Of a DNA stretch of 64,000 nt, positions 1 through 10,443 are shown piece by piece. The stretch is from Ligustrum vulgare (Eukaryota > Streptophyta > Magnoliopsida > Lamiales > Oleaceae). The translations under genes and the position numbers were made by a program. The stretch lies in contig OY743170.1 of the NCBI GenBank assembly GCA_963555705.1, positions 12,625,096 through 12,689,095 on the forward strand, read 5' to 3'. Below the pieces are notes generated by a model, which had not been told where the DNA came from, made no database searches, and saw nothing but the letters and a program-made list of their open reading frames with translations. Position 1 is the stretch's first letter. The number at the start of each line of letters is the position of its first letter.

Positions 1-520
1 CGGGACCTAAGTGTTGGGTGGTGATGTCCCAATCACTAAGACAATTGAATTTTTGTGTTAAATTTTGTTTTAAATAATATATATTAGTTAACTTAATAAT
101 ATTTTCTCAACAAATTAACTTTAATATTAATTATATAAATGTAAATAATCAAAAAGGTCAACAAAAAAATAGCAAAATTTTTAAAAATAAGAATAATTTT
201 TTTTTAAAAAAAAAACAGAATAGAGACAACTATGTCTTCTCTATTGGTCAACCAATAGAGACGACATTACAATGTCATCTCTATTAATTAGCAACCAATA
301 GAGACGACTCCATAATGTCGTCTCTATTTGTCGGTCAATAGAGACGACATTACAATGTCGTCTATATTGGTTGACAACTAATAGAGATAACTTAAAGAGT
401 CGTCTCTATTAGTCGACCAATAGAGAGGACTTTTTTGTCGTCTCTATTGATCGATCAATAGAGACAACTATTCGTGTCGTCTATAATTTTTCGTCTTTTT
501 CGCTCATTTTTCTTGTAGTG
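1..520. mobile_element. CACTA (En/Spm) transposon terminal region, one end
   Basis: The sequence ends at 520 with the reverse complement of CACTACAAGAAAAA, the hallmark terminus of plant CACTA elements. From about 225 to 485 lies a subterminal array of about seven units built on TAGAGACGAC, alternating with its inverse GTCGTCTCTA, which is typical of transposase-binding subterminal repeats in this superfamily. The other end and any transposase lie left of the window, so the element could be autonomous or not. The target duplication cannot be checked here. Confidence 0.85.
225..485. repeat. Subterminal inverted-repeat array of the CACTA element
   Basis: About seven copies of TAGAGACGACATTACAATG-like units pair with adjacent inverted copies, so each pair folds into a short hairpin. 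Spacing is about 40-50 bases. Such arrays bind the CACTA transposase. Copies differ by a few bases, so the array is not freshly amplified. Confidence 0.75.
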
Positions 521-1530
521 CTCATATATTAGTTTTTTTACATGATTAATTGTAACTTCTATAATTATTAGTCTATTATGTAAACCACATTTTTAAAATT
601 AAGGTTACCATAATTAATAAATTAATTATTAATTACCTTTTTTATCCAATACCCCTTAATATAAGGTTTCCATAATTAATCAAATTAATAAAAAACATAC
701 TTTCTCTCTCCTAAAATCTAGTATTTTTCTATAAATGGGAATGAAATTACGTAATATAATAAATATTATTAAAATTACGTATTTTTTAATTACCAATCAT
801 TACAATCAGATAGTTACATAAATTTCTAAAATGATTAATAAATTAAGCCTAATTCACAACACACAGTTTGATGCTTAAATAGTTTTTTTTTATTAAAACT
901 TAAGCATGGTTAATTTCTTGAAATACGATCACAGTATGAACTCTGGTCAAACCAAACAAAGCAGAAGAATAAAAAGAACCAAATGAAATAAATCATCAAT
1001 CATTCTACATGAACAACTACAATGAATAACTGTGTGGACAACTCACTTATATGGGTGGTGGGGCCACACATACATTACGTGTGGCCGATTCATTCCACGG
1101 CTAGTGAGTGTAGATTTTTCTGACTGAGTTGAAGAAAATTATAATGATTTCTTGAAGAATGAGCCATACCAAATTTGGGTTGAAACATTCGGGCATACAA
1201 TGCTGTTATAAAATATGCTCCTAATGCTCCTATTTGAGTATTTGAGGAAGAAACGACACTTCCACTACCCCCAAGCTTGAAACTACCTCTAAAAATTTTC
1301 CTCCATCACACAGCATGTCCCTTCGAAGTAGCCTTCCTCTGAACTGATCACTTCCATTTCAGGATTTTGGCTTTGCATCAAATATGAAGTGAAGGCTTCA
1401 GAAATAGAGATTATGCGTTGTTCTTAACAAAATGTTTGGATTGATGGTCTCAGATACTTGATTGTACGCATTTTACTATAAATCAGTATATTTTTTTCTA
1501 TTTTTTTTTTCATGGAATGGAATAATATAA
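521..1530. other. AT-rich intergenic sequence
   Basis: No intact gene is visible. The stretch is AT-rich, with the possible decayed coding remnant at 1090-1413 as the only structured content. Confidence 0.5.
1090..1413 (-). pseudogene. Coding-like remnant of unknown family, one frameshift
   Basis: On the minus strand an open frame runs from about 1413 (IISISEAFTSYLMQSQ...) through EGYFEGTCCVMEENF and stops at a TAG in a run of five T (RC of about 1292-1300). Shifting by one base there reopens the frame through RGSFKLGGSGSVVSSS and ALGAYFITALYARMF to a TGA at 1090-1092. A possible splice acceptor (TTTGTTAAG) lies just upstream at about 1420. The composition looks like protein rather than random AT-rich DNA, but I do not recognise the family. 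It may be a decayed last exon or a gene fragment moved by a transposon. Confidence 0.33.
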
Positions 1531-2064
1531 GACTGCGTTTGATAACGTGAGTGAAATTTGAGTGGAAGGAAAATGAATTCCAGGAAATTGAATTGCATGG
1601 AATTGAATTCTTGGAAATTGAAAATTTATATGTTTGATTGGTTTAATTTTTTAGTTGAAAAAAGTGAAATTTTTTTCAACTTTTATTGTTTGATTGATAT
1701 TATTTTACATGGCAAATAAAGCAAAATTTAGTTATTTTAATTGAAAATATATATATATATATATATATTTTTAACACATTTGTACTTGATAATAATAATG
1801 TTAATTTTTGAAAAAATAAATAAATCAATTAACAATAACAAAAATGATCAAACGTGACGAAAATGATTAAATGAATTGCCGACAAAATAAAACCTCCTAG
1901 GTTGATTGGAAAATGAATTTTCCAAAAAGATGAAACAACCGCACGTGATTGAAAATGAGGAAAAATGAATTAGCTAGAAAACTTTGGTTTTCAAACATAC
2001 AAAGATGGAAAAAGGTTGGAAAATTTTCCTTTTCCCTAGTAAATATTAACTTTCAAACATAGCC
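1531..2064 (+). mobile_element. PIF/Harbinger-like MITE, family A copy 1
   Basis: The ends GACTGCGTTTGA and (reverse complement of the right end) GGCTATGTTTGA form an imperfect terminal inverted repeat. They are flanked on both sides by TAA (1528-1530 and 2065-2067), the usual 3-bp target duplication of PIF/Harbinger elements. Three relatives occur at 28846, 29374 and 31918. No coding capacity is seen. An (AT)n run lies at about 1746-1769. Confidence 0.7.
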
Positions 2065-2274
2065 TAAGGGAAAAATACATAAATAAAGTGTTATTATACA
2101 CAGTTTCATATCTAAGGAAATAAATTAAAAATTGCACTCCAAGGCGGTATTTAATATAATTAAAATATTATAAAACTCACACACCCCACTGTACCCCACC
2201 CCCACTTAATTCAATTCAATTCAAATATTCTTGAGTTTTGAATTAGTGCATCTATGGACCTGGTGTAATTACTC

Positions 2275-2329
2275 TCTGCTTCTTTTATATTATGTGTAAT
2301 TTAATTACACATAATATAAAAGAAGCAGA
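2275..2329. repeat. Perfect 27-bp inverted repeat with a 1-nt spacer
   Basis: The arm TCTGCTTCTTTTATATTATG... (2275-2301) is followed by a single T and then its exact reverse complement (2303-2329). Beyond the perfect arms a weaker pairing of ACTCTC with GAGAGT continues. A transcript would form a near-perfect hairpin. No terminator or gene explains it. Confidence 0.8.
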
Positions 2330-2609
2330 GCCTGAGAGTAACTGCCTTATGGGAAGTTAATAGACAAGATTAGAGCGTGGAACTTTCAAAAATATGACTT
2401 GATGAAACTTGCACATGGGGCCTTAATATGAGACATGCCCATGTGGGATGAAAGGTGGAAATCTTTGTTCACAATATTCGTACTTAAACGAAATTTCATA
2501 ATTTTCTTTTCTTTGAAGTTGTGATTGAACTTAAGATTTTTATAATTTAAATAAACATTTCGTTCATATTTATTAGTTTGGCTACTGAAATAAGGGAAAT
2601 GAATAATAC

Positions 2610-3289
2610 TAGAGATATCAATCTGAGTGGTTCAGTCAACTAGCCCAGTAACGATTCACGTGGAAAAAATGGATCGGTTCGAGTCGGTACAAAAATTTTG
2701 AACTATAACCCAGGCATGCTCACTGGTCCATATGGGTCGAGCCTATGTGGATTGCGGGTCGCTGTTCGTTCCGTTTTGGTCCGTATAAATAAAAATATAA
2801 AATTTTTCATAACAAAAATATTTTTTGTTAAATTGTTAAATAGGAAATGAATAAAATAAAATAAAAAATGTTTATACAGAATTCAAATTCATATCTTATG
2901 TTACATGAATTACTTCTAAATTTGCAAAATTAAATACAGTATAAACAAATAACAACTAAATGCATTTCTAATTACTACTATCAAAGAACATCACGTTTCT
3001 TAGCTATTAGAGAAAAAAAAAAGAATATTTAAATTTAGAAGTTGTACTAGAGTTTGTAGAAGAAGAGAGATTTTTATTGTTAACATATTTAATAAAAATA
3101 TTTTTTTTAATATCTGTTTAATTATTTTATGGGTCATTGGATTAATCGTCGCCTGTGAATAAATGACCCATGAAATTCACGGTTCACGTCTTTTTGATTC
3201 ATGAACCGTCCGTTAGGACCACAGGTCGTCTCGAGTTGAATCGGGTTGATTTTCACGGGTCCGATCGACTCTCCTACTTGACACCTATA
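2610..3289. mobile_element. Non-autonomous hAT element, family D copy 1
   Basis: The element is flanked by a perfect 8-bp duplication AATAATAC (2602-2609 and 3290-3297), diagnostic of hAT elements. The termini are TAGAGATATCAA and, as reverse complement, TATAGGTGTCAA. Internal stretches near both ends are rich in GGGTCG/CGGTTC motifs. A decayed relative in inverse orientation lies at about 7832-8286. There is no open reading frame for a transposase. Confidence 0.82.
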
Positions 3290-3855
3290 AATAATACTAT
3301 CAATTAAAACGTCAAATAGACTGTCATATCAAGATTTTTGTTAGTTTAACAAATACAAATAGATCGACAATCTCTCTATTTAACCGTAAAATCTCAACCC
3401 CACCCCCTCAAAAAGAAGGTACGATCTCCATTGAACGATAGAAACAAGGTGCACGTAACCACCATTTGATGAAACAACCTCAAAAAGATCCTACCTATAT
3501 CGTATTCTATGTCCTAATTGGCCCAATATCTTAAAATCCCCAAATGAACATCAACCTCACAATATCCTCTCCAAAAATCTTTCCTAGAAATCCTCTCCAC
3601 AAAACCCTCTCTCTTTCTCATTCATTGTCGAAGCTTTATAATTATAATAAAACCACACAACTTGGGATCCAATATCAAGAAAAGACACGCACACTTGTCT
3701 CTTACCATACAAAACGATACACTCCCTCTGTTGATTTACGTGTAAACTAAAATTCCATTCATTTACTTTGCTTCTCTCCCACACAATCTGTCAATCACCA
3801 AACATTCATATAATCTTCAAGATTTCAACCACCATAGAAAAATATTGGGTATAGA

Positions 3856-3920
3856 GTGTGTGTTTGTGTATGTGTTCTCTCTCTCTCTCTCTCTGTATTT
3901 GTGTGTGTGTGTATGTGTTT
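3856..3920. repeat. GT/CT microsatellite in the BIC 5' leader
   Basis: Mixed (TG)n and (CT)n repeats directly precede the first ATG of the BIC gene. They probably lie in the 5' untranslated region. Length variation here could alter leader length but not the protein. Confidence 0.75.
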
Positions 3921-3927
3921 TTCTTTC

Positions 3928-4383
3928 ATGCAAAAAGAGTCCATGAAAATGAGTACTCCCCAAAACTCCAGTGAGTCTCAACTAGAATTCAAGAAAGTTC
4001 ATATCCCAGAGAAGCCATCTTCAGCAGATGAAACTAAGAGCAAATGCTGCAAATCTGAAGAAGAAAACCAATCCAATGAAACAGAAACAGCACCTCCACA
4101 AGATCCTTCTCAAAACATGTCTATGAGGTCGGAGGATAAATGTACTGAGCCAGAGGTAGAAGACAGTGGACGTGAGAGACTAAAGAGACATCGTGTTGAG
4201 GTTGCGGGTCGGGTTTGGATCCCAGATATGTGGGGACAGGAAGATTTGCTCAAGGATTGGATTGATTGCGCTGCGTTTGATGCTTCATTGATGAATAAAA
4301 ATATCATGTCTGCAAGAGCTTCTTTGGTGGAAGAAGGAAGAAGAACAAACTCTAGAAGATTGAGAATAGAGAATAGCTGTTAA
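3928..4383 (+). CDS. BIC-type protein (blue-light inhibitor of cryptochromes)
   Basis: This single-exon frame encodes 151 residues from the first ATG at 3928; ATGs at 3943 and 3949 would shorten the N-terminus by 5 or 7 residues. Residues about 81-121 ([20 protein letters not shown], then [13 protein letters not shown]) match the conserved CRY-interacting domain of the plant BIC1/BIC2 family. Those proteins bind photoexcited cryptochrome in the nucleus, block its dimerisation and so dampen blue-light signalling. The N-terminal 80 residues are polar, rich in S, E and K, and probably disordered, as usual in the family. The C-terminus ([12 protein letters not shown]...LRIENSC) also fits. Family assignment rests on recognition of the domain; orthology to BIC1 or BIC2 is not resolved. 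Confidence 0.88.
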   Translation: MQKESMKMSTPQNSSESQLEFKKVHIPEKPSSADETKSKCCKSEEENQSNETETAPPQDPSQNMSMRSEDKCTEPEVEDSGRERLKRHRVEVAGRVWIPDMWGQEDLLKDWIDCAAFDASLMNKNIMSARASLVEEGRRTNSRRLRIENSC

Positions 4384-4480
4384 TCGATTATTTTTGAGTT
4401 CTTGAGCTCTTTTCTTCCTTCATTGTGTTTCGACAATAATTTGCATATCCGCATCATGTTTATATCATTAAAATAAGAAA

Positions 4481-4633
4481 TTTTAAGAGAATATTTGGCA
4501 AATTCTATAACGGGTTTGTCGAATCATATATTTGATACATATTGTTGCATAAATGAGAATTTTTAAGAGAATATTTGGCAAATTCTATAACGGATTTGTT
4601 GAATCATGTATTTGATACATATTGTTGCATAAT
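4481..4633. repeat. 80-bp tandem duplication downstream of BIC
   Basis: TTTTAAGAGAATATTTGGCA begins at 4481 and again at 4561, and the two copies stay nearly identical through ATATTGTTGCATAA, with about three substitutions. It lies 100-250 bases after the BIC stop codon, in or near its 3' untranslated region. Confidence 0.8.
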
Positions 4634-4881
4634 GGAGTTGATTTTTTGCTATTTTATTTGGCCGCCTGACCAAAACAATGTTATACCAAAATAGCCATAT
4701 AATAAATAGTGATTCATATTTTTTATTTTCTCCATTTTCTTGTCTGCGGTTGGGCAGATAACCGGTGAATGCCAACAGAATTTAAAAGTAAAGCAAAGTA
4801 AATTCATCGATAACTGTATAGATTTTCTTGAGAATCAACATAAGGACTATACTACAATCACTTCGGGACTTACCCCCGAGG

Positions 4882-7338
4882 TGTGACGCCCCGAGTTTCG
4901 AGAAATGCGGGAACGTCATTTTTCTAAATTTTTGCATAAATTTTATTGCGGAAAATGATTAAATATTAAATATCACATTTATTGGATACAAATTTAGCGA
5001 TAATTCAGATTAAAAATAATTCGTACAAACTTATTAAAAATGAGAATTCTTGATAAATAAAAATGATTGTTTCGAAATTCACGACTTTCAAAATAATAAT
5101 ATCAAATTTATATTTGTCGCCATTGCCCATCACTCGCCACCGTCACCGAAATCTGCAAAAATTGTTAAACAACGGAGTGAACATTTCAAAATGAAATATT
5201 CAGTAGACTTAACTCCAATAATTAATTTATAAGATAATTGGACAAGTAATCATGCAAACAATGTAGTGATATTCTTTTCTTATCCATAAGCATCATTAAA
5301 TGAGTGCAAATGAACACATTATTTTCTTGTCTCATGCTAGCAGATAAGTTATGACGTGCATAACATAAATTCTCAAATTTATCTCATACGAGATATTCTT
5401 TTCTTTTCTCATGCAATTAAGCATATAACAATCACGCAAATCCACATAATCACGTGCAATTATAAAATAAATCAATTAGTGGAGGCGAGTCTACCTTTTA
5501 CGTTACGAGTTCTCAAAAAAAAATCGGAGCGGGGATAGTACGTCAGCTTCTCAAATCACCAACTGCTTCGTCTAGCCAAAAAGTAAATTAATTAAATTAG
5601 TATTTTGTAAATTTAAAAGATTTAATTGTTACAAATTAAAGTTTGAGGGCTAGATATAAATTTTGAGAAAATTGAATTTTAAGAATTTTGGGACTGAAAT
5701 GGTATTTTACGAAAATAAGGGCTGATTCGTTAATTATAAAAACATTTGTAACTAAATTGAAAATCATTTTACAAGAATAGGCTGAAACAGATATATATCA
5801 AAGTTTGGGGCTGAAAGGAAAATTTTGAAAAACTTAATTTTAATAAAATCATCCCTCATTTCTCTCTCTCCCATAACCGGAATTGAGAGAGAGAGAGAGA
5901 GAGAGAGGGCGCAGAGTAGAGGTCGCGAGGGCGAGCGACGGAAAGGAGGGACTCCACCCTCCGGTTTCCACCGCCGACCGGAGGCGACGGTAGCGCCACC
6001 TTCGCGTGGCGGCGCTGACGCGGTTGGGGGTGATTTTGGGTTCGCATGTGGGTGCGAAATAGGAGCAAATCGAGGCTTGGAGGTTCAATCATTTGGTGAT
6101 TTTTCCGGCGATACTCCAAATGGAATGGTTTGGGAGTGGAGGTAAGTATATGGGTTATGTTTTTAATTCGGTTTTGGGTTTGATTTTTGGGATTTGGCTT
6201 GGATTTGAGAGTTGGGCAGGGGCGGTTTGTGGTGGTGATGAGGGTTGTGATGGTGGTTGGCCGTGTGTGGTTGGGGTGTTGCTGTGGTTGGTCTTGGCCA
6301 TGATGGTGATGATGAAAATGGGTGTGCAGTGGAGGTGTGGTTGGTTTAGTGCAGTGGTTGGTGGTTGGCCGTGTGTGGTTGGGGTGTTGCTGTGGTTGGT
6401 CTTGGCCATGATGGTGATGATGAAAATGGGTGTGCAGTGGAGGTGTGGTGTTCGATGCTGAGGCAATGTGGTGATGGCCGTGAGTGATTGTAGTGGCGGT
6501 CTGATTGCGAGAGTTGATGATGTGAATATGGGAGGGGCAGTGGCGATGGGCAGGGGTGGCTGAGCAATGGAGGAGGCTGGTTGTGGTGGGTTGTGGTGGT
6601 GCTCTGGAACCATTTCAGTAGGGTAGGAGAGAAAACTTTACCAGATTGCTTGTTTGGCTTTGGGTAAGTTCGTGTGGAAAGAAAGAATGGAGTATATGTT
6701 ACAGTCCGTTTGCTGAAGTTTGGTAATTTGCTGTTGTATTTTGGTAAGTTGAGGGAGTCTGCTGATTGAGGATGAAGTGTAGGAACTTGTAGTAGAATGA
6801 TAATTGTGATTTAGGGAAAAGAGGGAGAGAATTAGGGATGTGAGGATGGAATCATACAGATTGGGTGTGAAAATAAACGTGTGTGAATTCTTTTAAGAGG
6901 GAAATGTCTGATTGGGATGATTGCAGGCATTGCAGAATGGTAAATGTTCTTTTTAGGGAAATAAGGGAGATGATCAGGGAGTGGAAATGGGATTAACGTG
7001 TGGGGAAAAATGGATTTTTCTTCATACAAATTGGGATTGTGATGAATAACTAAATTTGGGGATTAAAGAAATTTAAATTGGACAATGATCAAAATGTTGA
7101 AGTAAATGAATTTGGACTTAAAATCATTAAAATTTGAATTAAGATTTTAATTGGTGACATTGGAATATATTTTAAATAAAATTCGGAAAATTTAATTATG
7201 ATTAAAATTAATTTAATTTCATTTATAATTTGGCTAGACGAATACTCTTTTAAATTAAATTGGAAAAGTCGTAGCGACGCACATTTAAAGTTTTAAAACA
7301 TTTTATTTAAAAAGAAATGAAAATTCCCGGTCGCTACA
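4882..7338 (+). mobile_element. Solo LTR or LTR-like element, 2.46 kb
   Basis: The unit begins TGTGACGCCCCGAG and ends GGTCGCTACA, so it has the TG...CA ends of an LTR. It is flanked by a perfect 5-bp target duplication CGAGG (4877-4881 and 7339-7343). No gag or pol reading frame is inside. A (GA)n tract (5884-5909) leads into a GC-rich stretch (5910-6050), which resembles a leader or promoter region within a large Gypsy LTR. A chromoviral Gypsy origin is likely from the style of the ends, but this is inference. Recombination between two LTRs would leave exactly this structure. Confidence 0.72.
6254..6448. repeat. 108-bp period tandem duplication inside the solo LTR
   Basis: TGGTTGGCCGTGTGTGGTTG... 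begins at 6254 and again at 6362, and the copies are identical for about 87 bases. The region is rich in GGTGATG/GGTTG. Reading frames across it on either strand are by-products of the repeat and do not look like proteins. Confidence 0.78.
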
Positions 7339-7383
7339 CGAGGTGACCCCCTTCATGTGAGGAGGGGGTCACCTCGGGGGTAA

Positions 7384-7831
7384 TCCCTGAGGTGCTTTTA
7401 ACATTATTCCCAACATAATGAAGCTGATTTTCAATGAAATGTGATATGAATTGAAATTTCATCTTAAAATGTTAACCTATTAGATGGAGTAGTTCAATCA
7501 TTTATAAGCTTATCATTTACCCAATATCTAAGCGATGTGGAATTCATTCATACTTTTTTCAACAATCCTCCATTTGAACGAAGTACTATATCATATTTTG
7601 CCTTTCAATTGATAGTTCATCCATCTCTCTTCCCCAAATCAGTAAGATACACTTGCTCTATCAAGGCTTAAATTTTTCTACTGCGTCTGGATCACCGCCT
7701 TACACGTGGGCACAACCGCTCGTCACAACTTTACGAGCCACAGTTAACCACACTAGCCCGTGAAATAATTAAAAAAATTAAAAAAAAAATTAAAAATTTG
7801 AACAACTAAATTGTAGTTAAGTAGGTGTCAA
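7384..7831. other. Intergenic sequence, no gene seen
   Basis: This stretch has no open frame of note. The wording near 7555-7760 (CAACAATCCTCCATTTGAAC...) has the look of old dispersed repeat sequence, but I could not assign it to a family. Confidence 0.4.
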
Positions 7832-8286
7832 CCTAGTTGGAATATACTTAAACTATAAATATTTGATAGTAGTAATTAAAATGCATTTAATTTTTATTCG
7901 TTTATGTTATATTTAACTTTGTAAAGTCAAAAGTAATTCATGAAATATAAGATATATTGAATTATGTGTTAACATTTCTTTGTAAAAATATGAATTTATT
8001 ATTTTATTAATTTTGTATTAAGCAGTTAAAAAAATATTTTTTGCCATAAATATGGAATATTCTATGTTTTTATTTATACGGGCCAAACCGGAACGAAATG
8101 CAATCCACATAGGTTCGACCTGGACGGACTAGTGGGCGGGCATGAATTGTAGTTCAAAATTTTTGGGCCAACCCTAGACCAGTCAGTAAACCTATAGCAG
8201 GTGAACATTTTTCACGCGGACCATCACTGGACTTATAATATGTTGGCGGATCAATCTGATCTGAACCACCTGAATTGACACATCTA
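7832..8286. mobile_element. Decayed hAT element, family D copy 2
   Basis: It starts TAGGTGTCAA and ends TTGACACATCTA. The interior (ACGGGCCAAACCGGAACGAA, then CAATCCACATAGG) is the inverse of the segment around 2740-2790 in the copy at 2610-3289. The flanking 8-mers do not match, so the copy is old or rearranged. It abuts, and probably interrupted, the LTR of the degenerate Copia that begins at 8287. Confidence 0.55.
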
Positions 8287-8424
8287 AACACAAGTAGTAA
8301 TATAAAATATTTTTCCTAACACAATGTGATTAAAATAGGAATACAAACAAGTCGATTCATAAGCAATAAAATACAAAAATTATAAATATCAATATCAATA
8401 TGATGACACTAACAATTTTGTAAT

Positions 8425-9575
8425 GAGTAATTATATTAGCACCACTAATTTTGTTAACCATGCTACATTATATATACACATTTATTAAAATATAGATTTT
8501 ATAATTACACCACATCCTTTTTACAAATATAACAATCATGCATTAAGTAAATTGAAAATAAAACATGTGTACACCACTACACCACATCAACACCAAGAAC
8601 ATATACAAATTAATACATACACACTACACCAAAAACACACACCAATACACATAAAATTTCAGTGTTTTAAAAAGCTCGCTTACACCTACGCTTATGAGCG
8701 CTTAGGCTTGAAGCTTGACCTTTCCGTTCGTCACGCTTCGCGCTTTACCTTCTCTTCACTCGAGAATTACCGCGCTTTTTCACGCCTAGATGTGTTTAGG
8801 CTTGATGCTCGATCTCACCGCTTCGTCACGCTTTACGCTTTTTAGAACATTGAAAATTTTACACTACACCAAGAACACGCACAGAAGACACTACACCAAG
8901 AAAATGCACTAAAAAAAAAAATAATAAAAAAAATATCTATTTTGCTCAATATTTGAAATTGGAATCACAAAAATTACACTATATCTCTCTCAAATGTGGA
9001 ATAGATTATAAAACGAAAATGTTTATTTATTTGATTTTCATATCTGATCGATACTTTCAAAAAAAAAAATAATACTTTGAATCAAAATGAAGATGGCTAA
9101 CTCATATTAGATTTAGCAATTATCAAGTTCAACATCAAATAATACCTACAATCAGAGTCAAAGGAAAAAAAAAATCATAAGAATAAAGCAGGAAATTTTC
9201 CAACCCAGATCCGAAGGCGAACCCAACATAAATTTGTCAATAAATTTCCTAAAACTGGAATGCAATAAAAATAGTTATGATTTAGAGTTAAAAAAAAATA
9301 TATATATATTATATTTAGTGAAGTGATTTAGAGTTACAAAATTACAAAATTCTGTTAATTAACTTCGAGGCTTGCTTAAAAAAATGTTTGTTTAAAAAAG
9401 TATAATACATATAAAACGTAGGGTTTTTAAGATTAATTGTGGTGTACACAAGAATAAAGAAAATGAAAAACTAATATCACGAAGGGTTATTTAAGTCAAT
9501 TTATTTATGACCAATTTAGTAAATATTAAAATTATGGTGTGATTAACAAAATTAGTGGTGTCAATATAATTACCT
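8425..9575. mobile_element. Mutator-like non-autonomous element
   Basis: The ends form a 36-bp imperfect inverted repeat: GAGTAATTATATTAGCACCA at the left, AGGTAATTATATTGACACCA as reverse complement of the right. The flanking 9-mers TTTTGTAAT (8416-8424) and TTGTGTAAC (9576-9584) agree at 7 of 9 positions, consistent with the 9-bp duplication of Mutator-like elements. It splits the degenerate Copia LTR. Inside, 8665-8850 carries a run of GCGCTT/AGGCTT motifs seen elsewhere in the window. No transposase frame is present. Confidence 0.6.
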
Positions 9576-10015
9576 TTGTGTAACGTCGTAAAAATCTTCA
9601 ATGCGAAGAGAAAAATTAATGGAGCAAATCGGCAATCTCACTATCACCAAATAATAGAATACAATATTTTTCTTCTCTAAATTTTTGCTCTAAATAAAGA
9701 GGTAACTCAATACACATCTTCAAATATAATATTGACAATCACAATATTCATCATCTAATATTAATAAATGGAACCCAATAACAACAGTAAAATGAAAATT
9801 AATTAGCACCTATAATATTCCAAGATAATATTTAAGGAAACCCAAATTTTGAAAAAGAAGAACCCATCAATAATCAATATTTTCTTCATCAAATAAAATT
9901 AGAAAATTGCACCTTTTACTCCTTTCTTTCAGTGTTTTAGCCAGAGAACATCACTACGACACTACCCATCATCTCTACAGTCTACTGTGTCTGCTGTGTC
10001 TATGTATATAGGTTC

Positions 10016-10180
10016 TTGTTGTATCCCCCGTCGTACTGCGGGGGGTACGGCCCCCTCACAAGTGGGGGCATGGGGCCCCCAAATTACCCCCAGTCATACC
10101 GCGAGGGGTACGGCTCCCCCACACACTCCCCCACTTGTGAGGGGGCCGTACCCCTCGCGGTACGGCTGGGGGTACAACAA
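10016..10180. repeat. GC-rich fold-back element, 53-bp arms
   Basis: The left arm (10016-10068), TTGTTGTATCCCCCGTCGTA..., is nearly the reverse complement of 10128-10180, which ends ...CTGGGGGTACAACAA. The spacer contains a further direct copy of the arm core (CCCCCAGTCATACCGCGAGG, 10087-10120). It is an island of very high G+C in surrounding AT-rich DNA. It has no coding frame of recognisable type. A diverged relative lies at 51705-51793 and shares the TTGTTGTA end. I infer a small fold-back transposon. Confidence 0.75.
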
Positions 10181-10284
10181 GTTTTTTTAATGTATATATA
10201 CATATCAAAAAATGAATTCTCTAATAATTGCAATCATGATACTCTAGCTTCCAATCAAAAGGTGACCCATGCAATTATTATTAA

Positions 10285-10437
10285 GTCTCTGGTTGGTTAA
10301 AAAAATGTTTATAAATAATTAATTTGATATTTTTGAGATAAAATATGTGATTTGGAAAAATGCATATACTATATAGTTGAAAGGTGACTTGAGAAATATG
10401 TTGTTTATAAATTTGTTTATAAATAATTTACCAAACA
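10285..10437. mobile_element. Short MITE, TTTATAAATAA family
   Basis: GGTTGGTTAAAAAAATG with TTTATAAATAA at the left is inversely matched by TTTATAAATAATTTACCAAA at the right. The same arrangement is seen at 42114-42275. The flanking duplication is unclear. Confidence 0.5.
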
Positions 10438-10443
10438 GAAAGG

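Larger units (their letters stand above)
4870..7383. repeat. GC-rich palindrome interrupted by a solo LTR
   Basis: Joining 4870-4881 to 7344-7351 gives an arm TTACCCCCGAGGTGACCCCC whose exact reverse complement is 7364-7383, separated by a 12-base loop (7352-7363). Weaker pairing extends outward (CACTTCGGGA with TCCCTGAGGTG). The solo LTR entered the left arm and duplicated CGAGG. Confidence 0.82.

Noticed and set aside
6155..6613. 152-codon His/Pro/Thr-rich frame on the minus strand
   Set aside because: It is produced by the 108-bp duplication of GGTGATG/GGTTG sequence within the solo LTR; no ATG-defined protein family fits.
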